DNA of 64,000 bases from a virus, in the IMG/VR virus record IMGVR_UViG_3300020123_000589, positions 87,360 to 151,359 of that record. The stretch is one strand, 5' to 3'. The notes under the pieces are model-generated. The model worked only from the letters and a program-made list of their open reading frames with translations, ran no database searches and had not been told where the DNA came from. Position numbers and translations under genes: made by a program. Shown here in pieces: positions 19,062 through 26,277 of the stretch. Position 1 is the first letter of the stretch. Each line of letters opens with the position of its first letter.

Positions 19062-19511
19062 ATGCCAGAATTAAATGACTCAGTAAAAGCAACAGGAAGT
19101 GTGCGAAAGCAACTATTCGACGAGAGTGGAGTTTGTATTTATGACCACACAGATTCTAATCTTATTGTAACTGTTGGCAAGGCTTTTTTAGCCACGTATT
19201 TAGCATCGGGGACCCCCCCATTTATGTCTTTTATTGGATTGGGAACGGGTTCAGCAGCACCAACTCTCGGTGATACAAATCTGCAAACTCCTTTGCCAAC
19301 TAGAGTGGCAGGAACTTTATCAAGTCCTTCTAGCGCAGTGTGGCAAAATGTTGCAACCTTCGGTGCTGGGGTTGACACAGGAGCCATTACGGAAGCAGGA
19401 CTTTTTTCAGCTTCTTCTGGTGGGACGATGTTTGCACGTAATGTATTTTCTGTTGTTAATAAAGGTGCAGGTAATTCATTAGTTGTAACTTGGCAAGTAA
19501 CTGTCAGCTAA
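19062..19511 (+). CDS. Small tail fibre-type protein
   Basis: A 149-residue protein with the pattern of short phage fibre proteins: 'SNLIVTVGKAFLATYL', 'MSFIGLGTGSAAPTLGDTNL', 'ITEAGLFSASSGGTMFARN', 'GAGNSLVVTWQVTVS'. Similar proteins sit among fibre genes in many phages. SD AGGAG upstream of the ATG. Confidence 0.75.
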   Translation: MPELNDSVKATGSVRKQLFDESGVCIYDHTDSNLIVTVGKAFLATYLASGTPPFMSFIGLGTGSAAPTLGDTNLQTPLPTRVAGTLSSPSSAVWQNVATFGAGVDTGAITEAGLFSASSGGTMFARNVFSVVNKGAGNSLVVTWQVTVS

Positions 19512-19522
19512 TAGGATAAAAA

Positions 19523-20839
19523 ATGGCCACCACGTTAATTCAACATGTAGGAGTTTTTAATTCTTCATCAATTGTTATCAATGGTGTTACCTCTGGTAAT
19601 GTTTTAATTGTAGCATTTGCTGATTTCGATGGCGTTGGTGCTGGTGTTAGTCACCCTGTTAATACTATAGTAGATAATATGAGCAATACTTATTTACAAG
19701 TTAGTGGGGCTCAAGCTACTGAAACTTCTACAGATAGAATTTTATCAGATTTATGGTATGCTACCAATGTAACAGGTGGAAATTTAACTCTTAATATTAC
19801 CTGGACTAATGGAAATCCTCAAACCCCCGTAATTTATGTGTTAGAGTTTTCAGGATTAAAGGTTGTTTCCCCCGTCTATGGAGGAAATGCTGCATCAGGC
19901 AGTGCTAGTGCCATTGTAGGTCCAAATTTGACTAATTCGATGTCTGCCGCTGATACGCTTTTAACTATTCTAACTCCCCGTACTTTTTCTGAAAATTTAA
20001 GTAATCCATGGATTACAGTTACTCCAGTTGTAGGTGGTAATCCAATAGGATACTATACTCCTGGAACAATAGGTACTTTTCATGCCGTAGGAGACGTAAA
20101 TTCTAATCAATCATGGTGTAGTTCAGGGCTTGTTTTATCTGCTGCTCCAGGCATACAAAATCCTGATTTTGAAAATTGGAATTTTGGAACTTCATTTGTA
20201 AATCCACCCAATGGAACACAAATTGCTGATAATTGGCATATACAGACTTTTTTTGAGGGAGATACAATCACTAGAGAATCCACAATTGTAGAACACGGTA
20301 CATATTCTTTAAAATGGCAAACGCCGAGTGATTCGGGAAGTATTTACCAACCTGACATAGATGTTGCAATATATGCAGGTCAAACTATTACAATAACAGG
20401 TTATGTTTATTCGCCGGATAGCACATCTTTCACAATATATGTTGATGATGGAACACTCCACCCTGGAACGTCTTTATCTGTTTTAAATGCTTGGGAACAA
20501 CTTGTGGTTTCTTATGCTGTTCCTGCTTCTCCCGTACCAATACAAGTGGAAATAGCTAAAGGGATAGGAGGTCCTACTCCTGTAGTATATTTAGATAATT
20601 TTGCCATTGTTTCCTCACTTCTAACTTTAAATTTATCAGATTCAGTTTCTTCTAGTGATTCAATGACAGATTCTTTTAGCATCCCATTATCAGATAGTAT
20701 TAATTCTTCAGATTCAGCCCCACAAGCATTTTCAGTAGAAAGTAGCTTTTTAGCTCCAGTAGTAACTCCAGCAGTAAAAACTCTAACGAATAAGCTTTTG
20801 CCAGCTAATGTTAAAGTTTATTATGAAATACAAGAATAA
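19523..20839 (+). CDS. Adhesin-like tail protein with carbohydrate-binding-type domain
   Basis: A 438-residue protein. Residues 1-160 form a beta domain ('VTSGNVLIVAFADFDGVG'). Residues about 205-375 ('NPDFENWNFG', 'ADNWHIQTFFEG', 'YSLKWQTPSDSGSIYQ', 'YAGQTITITGYVYSP', 'VYLDNFAIVSS') have the layout of a CBM4/9/22-like jelly roll, suggesting glycan binding. After it comes a Ser/Asp-rich linker 'LSDSVSSSDSMTDSFS'. It lies among fibre genes, so glycan recognition on the host surface is inferred. Confidence 0.65.
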   Translation: MATTLIQHVGVFNSSSIVINGVTSGNVLIVAFADFDGVGAGVSHPVNTIVDNMSNTYLQVSGAQATETSTDRILSDLWYATNVTGGNLTLNITWTNGNPQTPVIYVLEFSGLKVVSPVYGGNAASGSASAIVGPNLTNSMSAADTLLTILTPRTFSENLSNPWITVTPVVGGNPIGYYTPGTIGTFHAVGDVNSNQSWCSSGLVLSAAPGIQNPDFENWNFGTSFVNPPNGTQIADNWHIQTFFEGDTITRESTIVEHGTYSLKWQTPSDSGSIYQPDIDVAIYAGQTITITGYVYSPDSTSFTIYVDDGTLHPGTSLSVLNAWEQLVVSYAVPASPVPIQVEIAKGIGGPTPVVYLDNFAIVSSLLTLNLSDSVSSSDSMTDSFSIPLSDSINSSDSAPQAFSVESSFLAPVVTPAVKTLTNKLLPANVKVYYEIQE

Positions 20840-20861
20840 GGATAGATAAAAGGAGTAGGTT

Positions 20862-22772
20862 ATGTCATCAGTTTTCTTTGGTAATGCCGCAAGAATTATA
20901 AAGGCTGTATTTGATTGGGGACAGACAAGTTCTCAAGGTAAAACATCTAATCTTATTATCGACGCTTTTAAAAATGGCATCGATAATTCTACTTTAGCTG
21001 GAGAAGGCTTCACTCTTGTTCCAGGAACAAGTCCTCTTTCAGTAACTGTACAAGGCCAAGGAATTGCTTATGACAGCGTAGGAGCAAGAATTTTTCTTTC
21101 CTCTTCTGACACTACTTCATACAATCCAGCAAATGTTACACAGACAACTAACGATGGATTAGGCAATTTTATTTTAACCCCTCAATCTTCAGGTTGCGTT
21201 AATATACCTTTGACGGGTAGTAGCTTTAATTATTTATGGATTGATTATTTAGCCACAACGGATATTACTGCTTTTACTCTCAATGAAATTACAAACGCTA
21301 AAATATTTTATAAATTGACAGACGGATATAATATTACAGTTACAACGGTAAATACCCCTCCAGATAGTACCTCTATATTCTTAGGAACTATTGATCTTAC
21401 AAGTATTTCTAGTGGTATTATTCCCTCGTCTGTTATTTCCCAAATTGGAAGAACATATTTTAATATTCTTCCAAATATTGTTCCCATTACAACGGCCCAA
21501 GCTAATCGTTCAGATGCTACAACGATTTATAATCCCGCTAGTATGTACACGCTTGAAGCACATATTAAAGCAGTGGGTACAAGTCCTACAGGTGTAAGTC
21601 CTACAAATCCTCATGCAATGACATTAGCGGATTTGGGAATTAGTAGTTTAGATACGGTTGTTGGGCATAGACAATTGGAGCATGGAGTAGGCGGTGGACT
21701 TGCAGCAGCTAATGCTATTATTGCTGGAATTCCTGGTACTCCCTATCCCACTACATCTGCAATGGCAACGTCTATTAATATTGTAAATCCTGGAAGTGAC
21801 TACATTACGGTTCATCAACTTCTCTCGTCAGAATTTGCTCTCATTAATGGTACTGCTTTCAATGTCACAGATATCTTTGGTGCAATTCCAGTTAATGCCA
21901 ATGTTTTCTTTCCTAATACATCTGGTACATATAATGTATTTTATGATTCTATTGTAAAATCCTTTTCTTTATCGACATCGGATATCTCTTCAGATGCTAC
22001 TAAATTGTGGCTTTGTACTGTGACCTACACATTTGTAGGAACAGGTCCTTCAGATCATAACGCTCTTTCTGCTTTAATAGATCGAAGAAGGATTGGAAGT
22101 AGTACACATCTTCTTCAACGATGGTTTACAAATGCACGTCCTGGATCTGGAACCACTGCCGCAGTAGCAGGTGAATTTGGATTTAATCTTACTACAGGTT
22201 TAATGGAATTTTGGGATGGAAGTGCTTGGCAGTCTCCCATTACTGGAACTATAAATGGAGCAGTGCCTACAGGAACTATCCTTGAATTTGCTGGTAGTAG
22301 TGCGCCATTAGGATTTTTAATGGCTAGTGGTGGTGTTGTTAGTCAAACTACATATGCTAATTTGTTTTCGGTAATTGGTGTAACTTATAATACAGGTGGA
22401 GAAGGTGCTGGAAACTTCCGACTTCCAAATAAAATAGACAAAGTAGGTGTTGGAACTGGAGGTAGTATTGTTCCTACTTTGGGAAGTACTGCTGGGGCAA
22501 CAACTGAAACTCCTACAGAGGTTGCTCATGAACACGTTTCTCCCGTTAGTCATGCTCCAGGATCACTTACTACTGCAAATGGAGAAGCTGTTTCTGGTAC
22601 GTGGCCATATGGTTCAACGACTATTAATAGTGTTGATAGAATCTTTGTAGCAGCTGGCGATGGTGGTGTTGGTAACTATCCATTTTTAAATACTTCTCCT
22701 ACAGCGGCTACAATTAATCCTGTCAGTGTTGTTCAGCCCAGCATTGGATTAAATTATATTATTAAATACTAA
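20862..22772 (+). CDS. Tail fibre with phage tail-collar domain
   Basis: A 636-residue fibre. The N-terminal half is beta-structured ('TLAGEGFTLVPGTSPLSVTV'). The C-terminal 170 residues carry the tail collar signature: 'PTGTILEFAGSSAPLGFLMA', 'YANLFSVIGVTY', 'GNFRLPNK', then a His-rich insert 'AHEHVSPVSHAPG' (likely metal-binding, as in T4 short fibres) and 'NPVSVVQPSIGLNYIIKY'. Probable receptor-binding or short fibre. SD AAAGGAG upstream. Confidence 0.85.
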   Translation: MSSVFFGNAARIIKAVFDWGQTSSQGKTSNLIIDAFKNGIDNSTLAGEGFTLVPGTSPLSVTVQGQGIAYDSVGARIFLSSSDTTSYNPANVTQTTNDGLGNFILTPQSSGCVNIPLTGSSFNYLWIDYLATTDITAFTLNEITNAKIFYKLTDGYNITVTTVNTPPDSTSIFLGTIDLTSISSGIIPSSVISQIGRTYFNILPNIVPITTAQANRSDATTIYNPASMYTLEAHIKAVGTSPTGVSPTNPHAMTLADLGISSLDTVVGHRQLEHGVGGGLAAANAIIAGIPGTPYPTTSAMATSINIVNPGSDYITVHQLLSSEFALINGTAFNVTDIFGAIPVNANVFFPNTSGTYNVFYDSIVKSFSLSTSDISSDATKLWLCTVTYTFVGTGPSDHNALSALIDRRRIGSSTHLLQRWFTNARPGSGTTAAVAGEFGFNLTTGLMEFWDGSAWQSPITGTINGAVPTGTILEFAGSSAPLGFLMASGGVVSQTTYANLFSVIGVTYNTGGEGAGNFRLPNKIDKVGVGTGGSIVPTLGSTAGATTETPTEVAHEHVSPVSHAPGSLTTANGEAVSGTWPYGSTTINSVDRIFVAAGDGGVGNYPFLNTSPTAATINPVSVVQPSIGLNYIIKY

Positions 22773-22777
22773 TAGGC

Positions 22778-22806
22778 TTGTAGTCAAGAGTAAAATCAGG
22801 TATAAT
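22778..22806 (+). promoter_or_regulatory. Sigma70-type promoter for amidase
   Basis: TTGTAG, 17 bases, TATAAT, ending 11 bases before the amidase ATG, so the leader would be only a few bases. The -10 flank AAAATCAGGTATAATA resembles the element before the homing endonucleases. Confidence 0.65.
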
Positions 22807-22817
22807 AAAGAAAAGAC

Positions 22818-23408
22818 ATGAATCTGTTCGAAGAGTTATTTTATAAGCCCTGGGTTTCTCCGGCATTTTATCCGATGCCTGTGGAACACTGGGCTTTTTT
22901 TAACGAATATTTAGCGACTTTTCCTACCATTGAACTCCTTCCAGGATATCCCTCTTCCTCTCGGCGTACCAAGAAAATACAACTTATCATTTTACACCAC
23001 ACTGGATCACTCGAATTTGCTAAAGCTCTCAAATGGTTCGGTAATCTGAATAATTATTCTTCTACCCATTATTTAATCGGTCTAGACGGGCAGATTCAAC
23101 AGCTTGTGTCCGAGGAGAATGCTGCCTTGCATGTTACCAATGGAATTTATAAATACAGTCGTTTAGTTAACGAAATGAGTGTTGGAATTTCTCTTATTGG
23201 CAATTCGTCAGATCGTTTTACTGAAGCACAATATGAAGCTGTTGCAATGCTTTGTATTTATTTGAAACGAAAGTATGGATTGACGAATGAGGATATTTTT
23301 AAACATTCTGAAATAGAAGTAACAAATTCAGCATCTCCTGCAACAGATCCAAATCCTTGGAACAAGGAAAAGTTTAACGAACTACTTGAAAAATTTGATA
23401 ATTTGTGA
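22818..23408 (+). CDS. N-acetylmuramoyl-L-alanine amidase (endolysin candidate)
   Basis: A 196-residue protein of the amidase_2 (T7 lysozyme or PGRP) fold: 'QLIILHHTGS' gives zinc ligand His60, 'STHYLIGLDGQIQQLV' is the typical strand, 'MSVGISLIGN' follows, and 'KHSEI' (His163) with 'ATDPNPW' (Asp177) complete the metal site. It cleaves the amide between muramic acid and L-Ala. There is no signal peptide, so release would need a holin or similar; none is adjacent with certainty. Follows the last fibre gene behind its own promoter. Confidence 0.85.
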   Translation: MNLFEELFYKPWVSPAFYPMPVEHWAFFNEYLATFPTIELLPGYPSSSRRTKKIQLIILHHTGSLEFAKALKWFGNLNNYSSTHYLIGLDGQIQQLVSEENAALHVTNGIYKYSRLVNEMSVGISLIGNSSDRFTEAQYEAVAMLCIYLKRKYGLTNEDIFKHSEIEVTNSASPATDPNPWNKEKFNELLEKFDNL

Positions 23409-23414
23409 TAAAGT
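23386..23414 (+). promoter_or_regulatory. Promoter with leaderless spacing for MetAP
   Basis: TTGAAA, 17 bases, TAAAGT, inside the end of the amidase gene; the -10 ends 6 bases before the ATG at 23421, so the mRNA would start at or near the start codon. Confidence 0.5.
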
Positions 23415-23420
23415 AGAAGT

Positions 23421-24215
23421 ATGACGATTTTTCTGAAATCGCAGGAACATATAGAAAATATACGAAGAGCTGGTAAGATCGCCTCCACGGTTTTATCAGC
23501 TCTTCCTTTTTATTTAAAGGCAGGAGTTACAACCAAATATATCGATGGTGTTATTGATCAAATGATTAAAGATTTGGGCGGGACCGCGCCCTGTAAAGGT
23601 TATGTGCATGGAAACTTGCCACCATTCCCTGCGGCCAGCTGTATAAGCATGAATAGTCAGGCAGTACATTGTTGTCCCTCAGATCTGATAATTAAAGATG
23701 GAGATGTTGTAAAGGTTGATTTAGTTGTTGGTTTTAATGGGTGGTGTGCTGATACAGCAAGAACTTATATAGTCGGAACATTAAAGCCAGAAGTTAAGAA
23801 ATTTGTCGAAACTTGTTATTTGAGTATGTGGGAAGGTATAAAGAAAGCTGTAGATGGAAATAAGGTAAATGATGTTGGATATGCAATTGAAAACTTTGTT
23901 AAGCCCTTTGGATATGGAATTTCCAGGTTATTTGTTGGGCACGGTATTGGCCGTGATATTCATGAAGACCCACGAGTGCCATCTTTTTATTTAAAAGAAG
24001 CTGACCAGTTGATTTGTTCTGGAATGGTGTTGGCAATTGAGCCTATTATTTTTACAACACAAGATTCTGAAGTGGTTTTTGATGGGTGGAATACAACGTC
24101 AAAAACAGGTGCAAACGTAGCCCACTTTGAACACACGATTTTAATTACTGCTGGAAAACCTGAAATCCTTACCCTCCGCGAAGAAGAGAAAATTCACCTA
24201 TCAAATCTTCTCTAG
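23421..24215 (+). CDS. map: Methionine aminopeptidase, type I
   Basis: A 264-residue enzyme removing the initiator Met from new proteins. All family landmarks are present: 'ISMNSQAVHCCPS' with His83, metal ligands Asp100 ('VVKVDLVV'), Asp111 ('CADTARTY'), His174 ('GHGIGRDIHE', also His181), Glu207 ('LAIEPII') and Glu238 ('AHFEHTI'). Length matches bacterial type I enzymes. No SD, and the -10-like box lies 6 bases before the ATG. A phage-encoded copy suggests altered processing of phage or host proteins. No peptide deformylase is seen nearby. Confidence 0.92.
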   Translation: MTIFLKSQEHIENIRRAGKIASTVLSALPFYLKAGVTTKYIDGVIDQMIKDLGGTAPCKGYVHGNLPPFPAASCISMNSQAVHCCPSDLIIKDGDVVKVDLVVGFNGWCADTARTYIVGTLKPEVKKFVETCYLSMWEGIKKAVDGNKVNDVGYAIENFVKPFGYGISRLFVGHGIGRDIHEDPRVPSFYLKEADQLICSGMVLAIEPIIFTTQDSEVVFDGWNTTSKTGANVAHFEHTILITAGKPEILTLREEEKIHLSNLL

Positions 24216-24236
24216 AAATAGAGTAAAAATAGCCCT

Positions 24237-24265
24237 TGTAATTCATACTTTTTCCTGCTATACTT
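24237..24265 (+). promoter_or_regulatory. Sigma70-type promoter with extended -10
   Basis: TTGTAA, 17 bases, TATACT, with TGC before the -10. A leader with AGGGAGGG Shine-Dalgarno follows before the SprT-like gene. Confidence 0.75.
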
Positions 24266-24281
24266 TATTAGGGAGGGAATA

Positions 24282-24773
24282 ATGAATCTAAATTTTGCTG
24301 AAGAAATGGCTGTTACTGAATTAAAATATCACGGTCTTTTTCAACAAGGTTGGAGTTTTCGATTTGATAGATCGGTTAGAAGGCTTGGTTTATGCAGCCA
24401 TCGTAAACGCAGAATTTCTTTAGGACAACATGCCACTTTGGTAAATGATGTCGCTGTTGTACGGAATACAATTTTACATGAAGTAGCCCACGCTTTGTGT
24501 GGACCAAATGAGGGCCATGGGCCAGTTTGGAAAGCAAAGGCACTTGAGATTGGTTGTGATGGAAATCGTTTAGGTAATATCGCAGTAAAAGCTCCACACA
24601 AGTATCAACTTTATTGTTTGGATTGTTCTTATACGTGGAAATATTATCGTAAACCTAAGTTGGGACCATGCTATATTCATAAGTGTGATAAACTTTTAGA
24701 ACGTATTGGATATGTACAAGGCCAGCCTTGGATTCCCGTTTCATCTAATTTGAAAGTAGAGGCATTAATGTGA
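24282..24773 (+). CDS. SprT-like zinc metalloprotein
   Basis: A 163-residue SprT-like protein. The metal site is His66-Glu67-x2-His70 ('ILHEVAHAL') with a third His at 79 ('EGHGPVWK'), the classic SprT/WSS1 arrangement. Residues 113-135 form a zinc ribbon ('LYCLDCSYTW' ... 'YIHKCDK'). SprT domains cleave protein-DNA crosslinks in eukaryotes (Spartan); the phage substrate is unknown. AGGGAGGG SD upstream. The stop overlaps a GTG that starts a small Cys-rich gene. Confidence 0.85.
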   Translation: MNLNFAEEMAVTELKYHGLFQQGWSFRFDRSVRRLGLCSHRKRRISLGQHATLVNDVAVVRNTILHEVAHALCGPNEGHGPVWKAKALEIGCDGNRLGNIAVKAPHKYQLYCLDCSYTWKYYRKPKLGPCYIHKCDKLLERIGYVQGQPWIPVSSNLKVEALM

Positions 24774-24949
24774 ATGATAATTTAAAAGATCCTTATGTCG
24801 CAGCCCCAACATTGACGGCAGATGGAAAGCCTTGGGTTCAGCGGTGCCTGATTTGTTTGAAACCAGTTGATTTTTTGAAAATGACTCCATGGATAGAATT
24901 CGTGCGAGTAGGCCAGTACGTGCGACACAAGAAATGTTATCCCAAATAA
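24770..24949 (+). CDS. Small Cys/His protein
   Basis: A 59-residue protein beginning at a GTG that overlaps the SprT stop (GTGA). It has 'RCLICLKP' and 'RHKKC', a CxxC...HxxxC zinc-site pattern. The stop lies two bases before the next gene. Its short length hides it from simple ORF lists, but the overlap and Cys pattern support it. Function unknown. Confidence 0.6.
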   Translation: MNDNLKDPYVAAPTLTADGKPWVQRCLICLKPVDFLKMTPWIEFVRVGQYVRHKKCYPK

Positions 24950-24951
24950 AA

Positions 24952-25158
24952 ATGACTGAAATACCTTGTAAGTGTGGACATAGTAGAGAGTTACATCCAC
25001 AAAATGGAAAATTTCCGTTTATAGTTTGTGATGGGTGTTTTAAACGTAATCGTCCTAATGGTTTTCAACAAGTGAATTGTAAACAAGAATGTGTTAACTA
25101 TATTCCAGACAATCTTATGTTTATTGAACAACTTGCCAAGGTGCGAGGTTTAGTATGA
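24952..25158 (+). CDS. Zinc-knuckle/DNL-tail protein 1
   Basis: A 68-residue member of the dispersed family. N-terminal knuckle 'IPCKCGHSRELH', then 'CDGCF' and two further Cys; C-terminal tail 'PDNLMFIEQLAKVRGLV'. The ATG at 24952 is preferred over an upstream ATG that would overlap the previous gene. Its last codons give a GAGG SD and the stop overlaps the next start (ATGA at 25155). First of three family members in tandem. Confidence 0.8.
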   Translation: MTEIPCKCGHSRELHPQNGKFPFIVCDGCFKRNRPNGFQQVNCKQECVNYIPDNLMFIEQLAKVRGLV

Positions 25159-25340
25159 TTTGTTGGAGATGTGGGCATTCAGCTAAGGAACATGCTGAAT
25201 TTTTACTACCAGGTAACAATGTTTATGGTTGCAAGGAATGCTGGCGTAGCCGTTCGAACAATAGTGAATTTTGTAAGCATGAATTTGAAGATAATTTAAC
25301 ATTTCTAGAACGCAAAGCGAAGGAACATAAACTGGCATGA
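25155..25340 (+). CDS. Zinc-knuckle/DNL-tail protein 2
   Basis: A 61-residue family member: 'MICWRCGHSAKEH' knuckle, 'CKECW' second pair, tail 'EDNLTFLERKAKEHKLA'. AAGGA inside the tail precedes the next start, which overlaps its stop (ATGA at 25337). Sequence identity to its neighbours is confined to the knuckle and the tail, so the tandem copies are old. Confidence 0.8.
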   Translation: MICWRCGHSAKEHAEFLLPGNNVYGCKECWRSRSNNSEFCKHEFEDNLTFLERKAKEHKLA

Positions 25341-25522
25341 CATACCCTAAGTGCCTAACATGTGGGCATAAGAAAAGAAGTCATTTTAGTGGTACAACTA
25401 ATCTTAACGCAGACTGCGTTGAATGTATGCCAGGAGTAGTTGACGATTTTTGTATGTATAAGTATGTTCCAGATAACTTAGGACATATTGAGAAGTTGGC
25501 TAAAACTAAAGGATTAATATGA
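25337..25522 (+). CDS. Zinc-knuckle/DNL-tail protein 3
   Basis: A 61-residue family member: 'KCLTCGHKKRSH', 'CVECM', tail 'PDNLGHIEKLAKTKGLI'. The tail again ends AAAGGATTAATATGA, a SD plus ATGA. Here the ATG at 25519 leads only into tRNA-Asp nine bases later, so the coupling signal survives without an obvious partner gene; a gene may have been replaced by the tRNA block. Confidence 0.75.
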   Translation: MTYPKCLTCGHKKRSHFSGTTNLNADCVECMPGVVDDFCMYKYVPDNLGHIEKLAKTKGLI

Positions 25523-25531
25523 GCTTTTTAT

Positions 25532-25607
25532 GGAGGTATGGTGGAATGGCTAACACGCTTCCCTGTCACGGAAGAGATTACGGGTTCAATCCCCGTTACC
25601 TCCGCCA
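25532..25607 (+). tRNA. tRNA-Asp (GTC)
   Basis: 76 bases. Acceptor GGAGGTA pairs perfectly with TACCTCC, discriminator G and encoded CCA. Anticodon arm CTTCC-CTGTCAC-GGAAG gives GTC. T arm ACGGG-TTCAATC-CCCGT. All canonical. Confidence 0.93.
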
Positions 25608-25626
25608 AAAGCTTGAAGTTTTTAAT

Positions 25627-25703
25627 CGGGCCTTCGTATAACGCTGTACACGGTGCGCTTAATCCAGATAACCGAAGTGTAGGTTCAATCCCTACAGGCC
25701 CGA
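25627..25703 (+). tRNA. tRNA-like element with enlarged anticodon loop
   Basis: 77 bases. Acceptor CGGGCCT/AGGCCCG and T arm GTAGG-TTCAATC-CCTAC are perfect. The D arm is short (GTAT/GTAC around 6 bases, no GG). The best anticodon stem is CGGT/ACCG around 16 bases instead of 7, so no anticodon can be assigned and no CCA is encoded. The acceptor stem continues outward to 13 perfect pairs (25621-25708). It may be a decayed tRNA or a tRNA-mimic RNA. Confidence 0.55.
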
Positions 25704-25725
25704 TTAAAGATTTTGGAAGATGATA

Positions 25726-25798
25726 GCCCGAGTAGCTCAATTGGCAGAGCAATCCCTTTGTAAGGGAAAGGTTGTAGGTTCAACTCCTATCTTGGGCT
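25726..25798 (+). tRNA. tRNA-Thr (TGT)
   Basis: 73 bases. Acceptor GCCCGAG/CTTGGGC (two G-T pairs), D arm GCTC/GAGC, anticodon loop TTTGTAA giving TGT, T arm GTAGG-TTCAACT-CCTAT, discriminator T. CCA is not encoded. Confidence 0.9.
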
Positions 25799-25824
25799 GT
25801 GATCTTCTAAAGGAGATTATGTGA

Positions 25825-26088
25825 ATGTTTAAAAATTGTATAATGGTGGGATACCACCGTGTTAATAAACGCGGTGAGAGGATTTATGCAATTAAATTTC
25901 GATGGAGTAAATGGATCGAAACAAAGAACCCATTGAAAACCTTGAATCGGTGTGGGGACCTATTTTACTTTACCCCCGAGTATCTTGAGAAGAAAGGTTT
26001 GATTGATAATTTAGGTGTTATGGAGTTGCATTACTACAGACGAAAATATGGAAAGCTTAAGAAAGCTTGTATTTTGGAATTAAAATAA
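25825..26088 (+). CDS. Small basic protein after tRNA block
   Basis: An 87-residue Lys/Arg/Tyr-rich protein ('YHRVNKRGERIYAIKF'). Near the end is 'LIDNLGVMELHYYRRKYG', a weak echo of the DNL tail. AAGGAG lies 11 bases before the ATG at 25825. No family recognised. Confidence 0.6.
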   Translation: MFKNCIMVGYHRVNKRGERIYAIKFRWSKWIETKNPLKTLNRCGDLFYFTPEYLEKKGLIDNLGVMELHYYRRKYGKLKKACILELK

Positions 26089-26091
26089 TAG

Positions 26092-26262
26092 ATGAAAATT
26101 TGTAAACGATGTCAACACGATTTTGAAGAACACAATGATGATATGGCATGTAGTAATATAACATTTGGAAAGAAAAAAAGTAAACCTCACGATGGTTTAA
26201 TATTGGAAAGAAATTGCGGATATATTGATGTTGTCTGTCCATGCCCACATTTTTTGGCATAG
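26092..26262 (+). CDS. Small Cys/His protein
   Basis: A 56-residue protein starting 'MKICKRCQHDFEEH' (CxxCxH...H) and ending 'VVCPCPHFLA'. It starts shortly after the previous stop. The start of the sequence is like the knuckle of the DNL-tail family but the tail is missing. Probable zinc binder; function unknown. Confidence 0.6.
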   Translation: MKICKRCQHDFEEHNDDMACSNITFGKKKSKPHDGLILERNCGYIDVVCPCPHFLA

Positions 26263-26277
26263 ACATAGTGAATTAAA

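Noticed and set aside
25519-25640. Gene starting at the ATGA after the third DNL-tail member
   Set aside because: The frame would run through tRNA-Asp and stop after about 40 codons with no sensible protein.
25528-25752. Minus-strand ORF across the tRNA block
   Set aside because: It runs antisense to tRNA-Asp, the tRNA-like element and tRNA-Thr, with no start signals; its openness comes from tRNA base composition.
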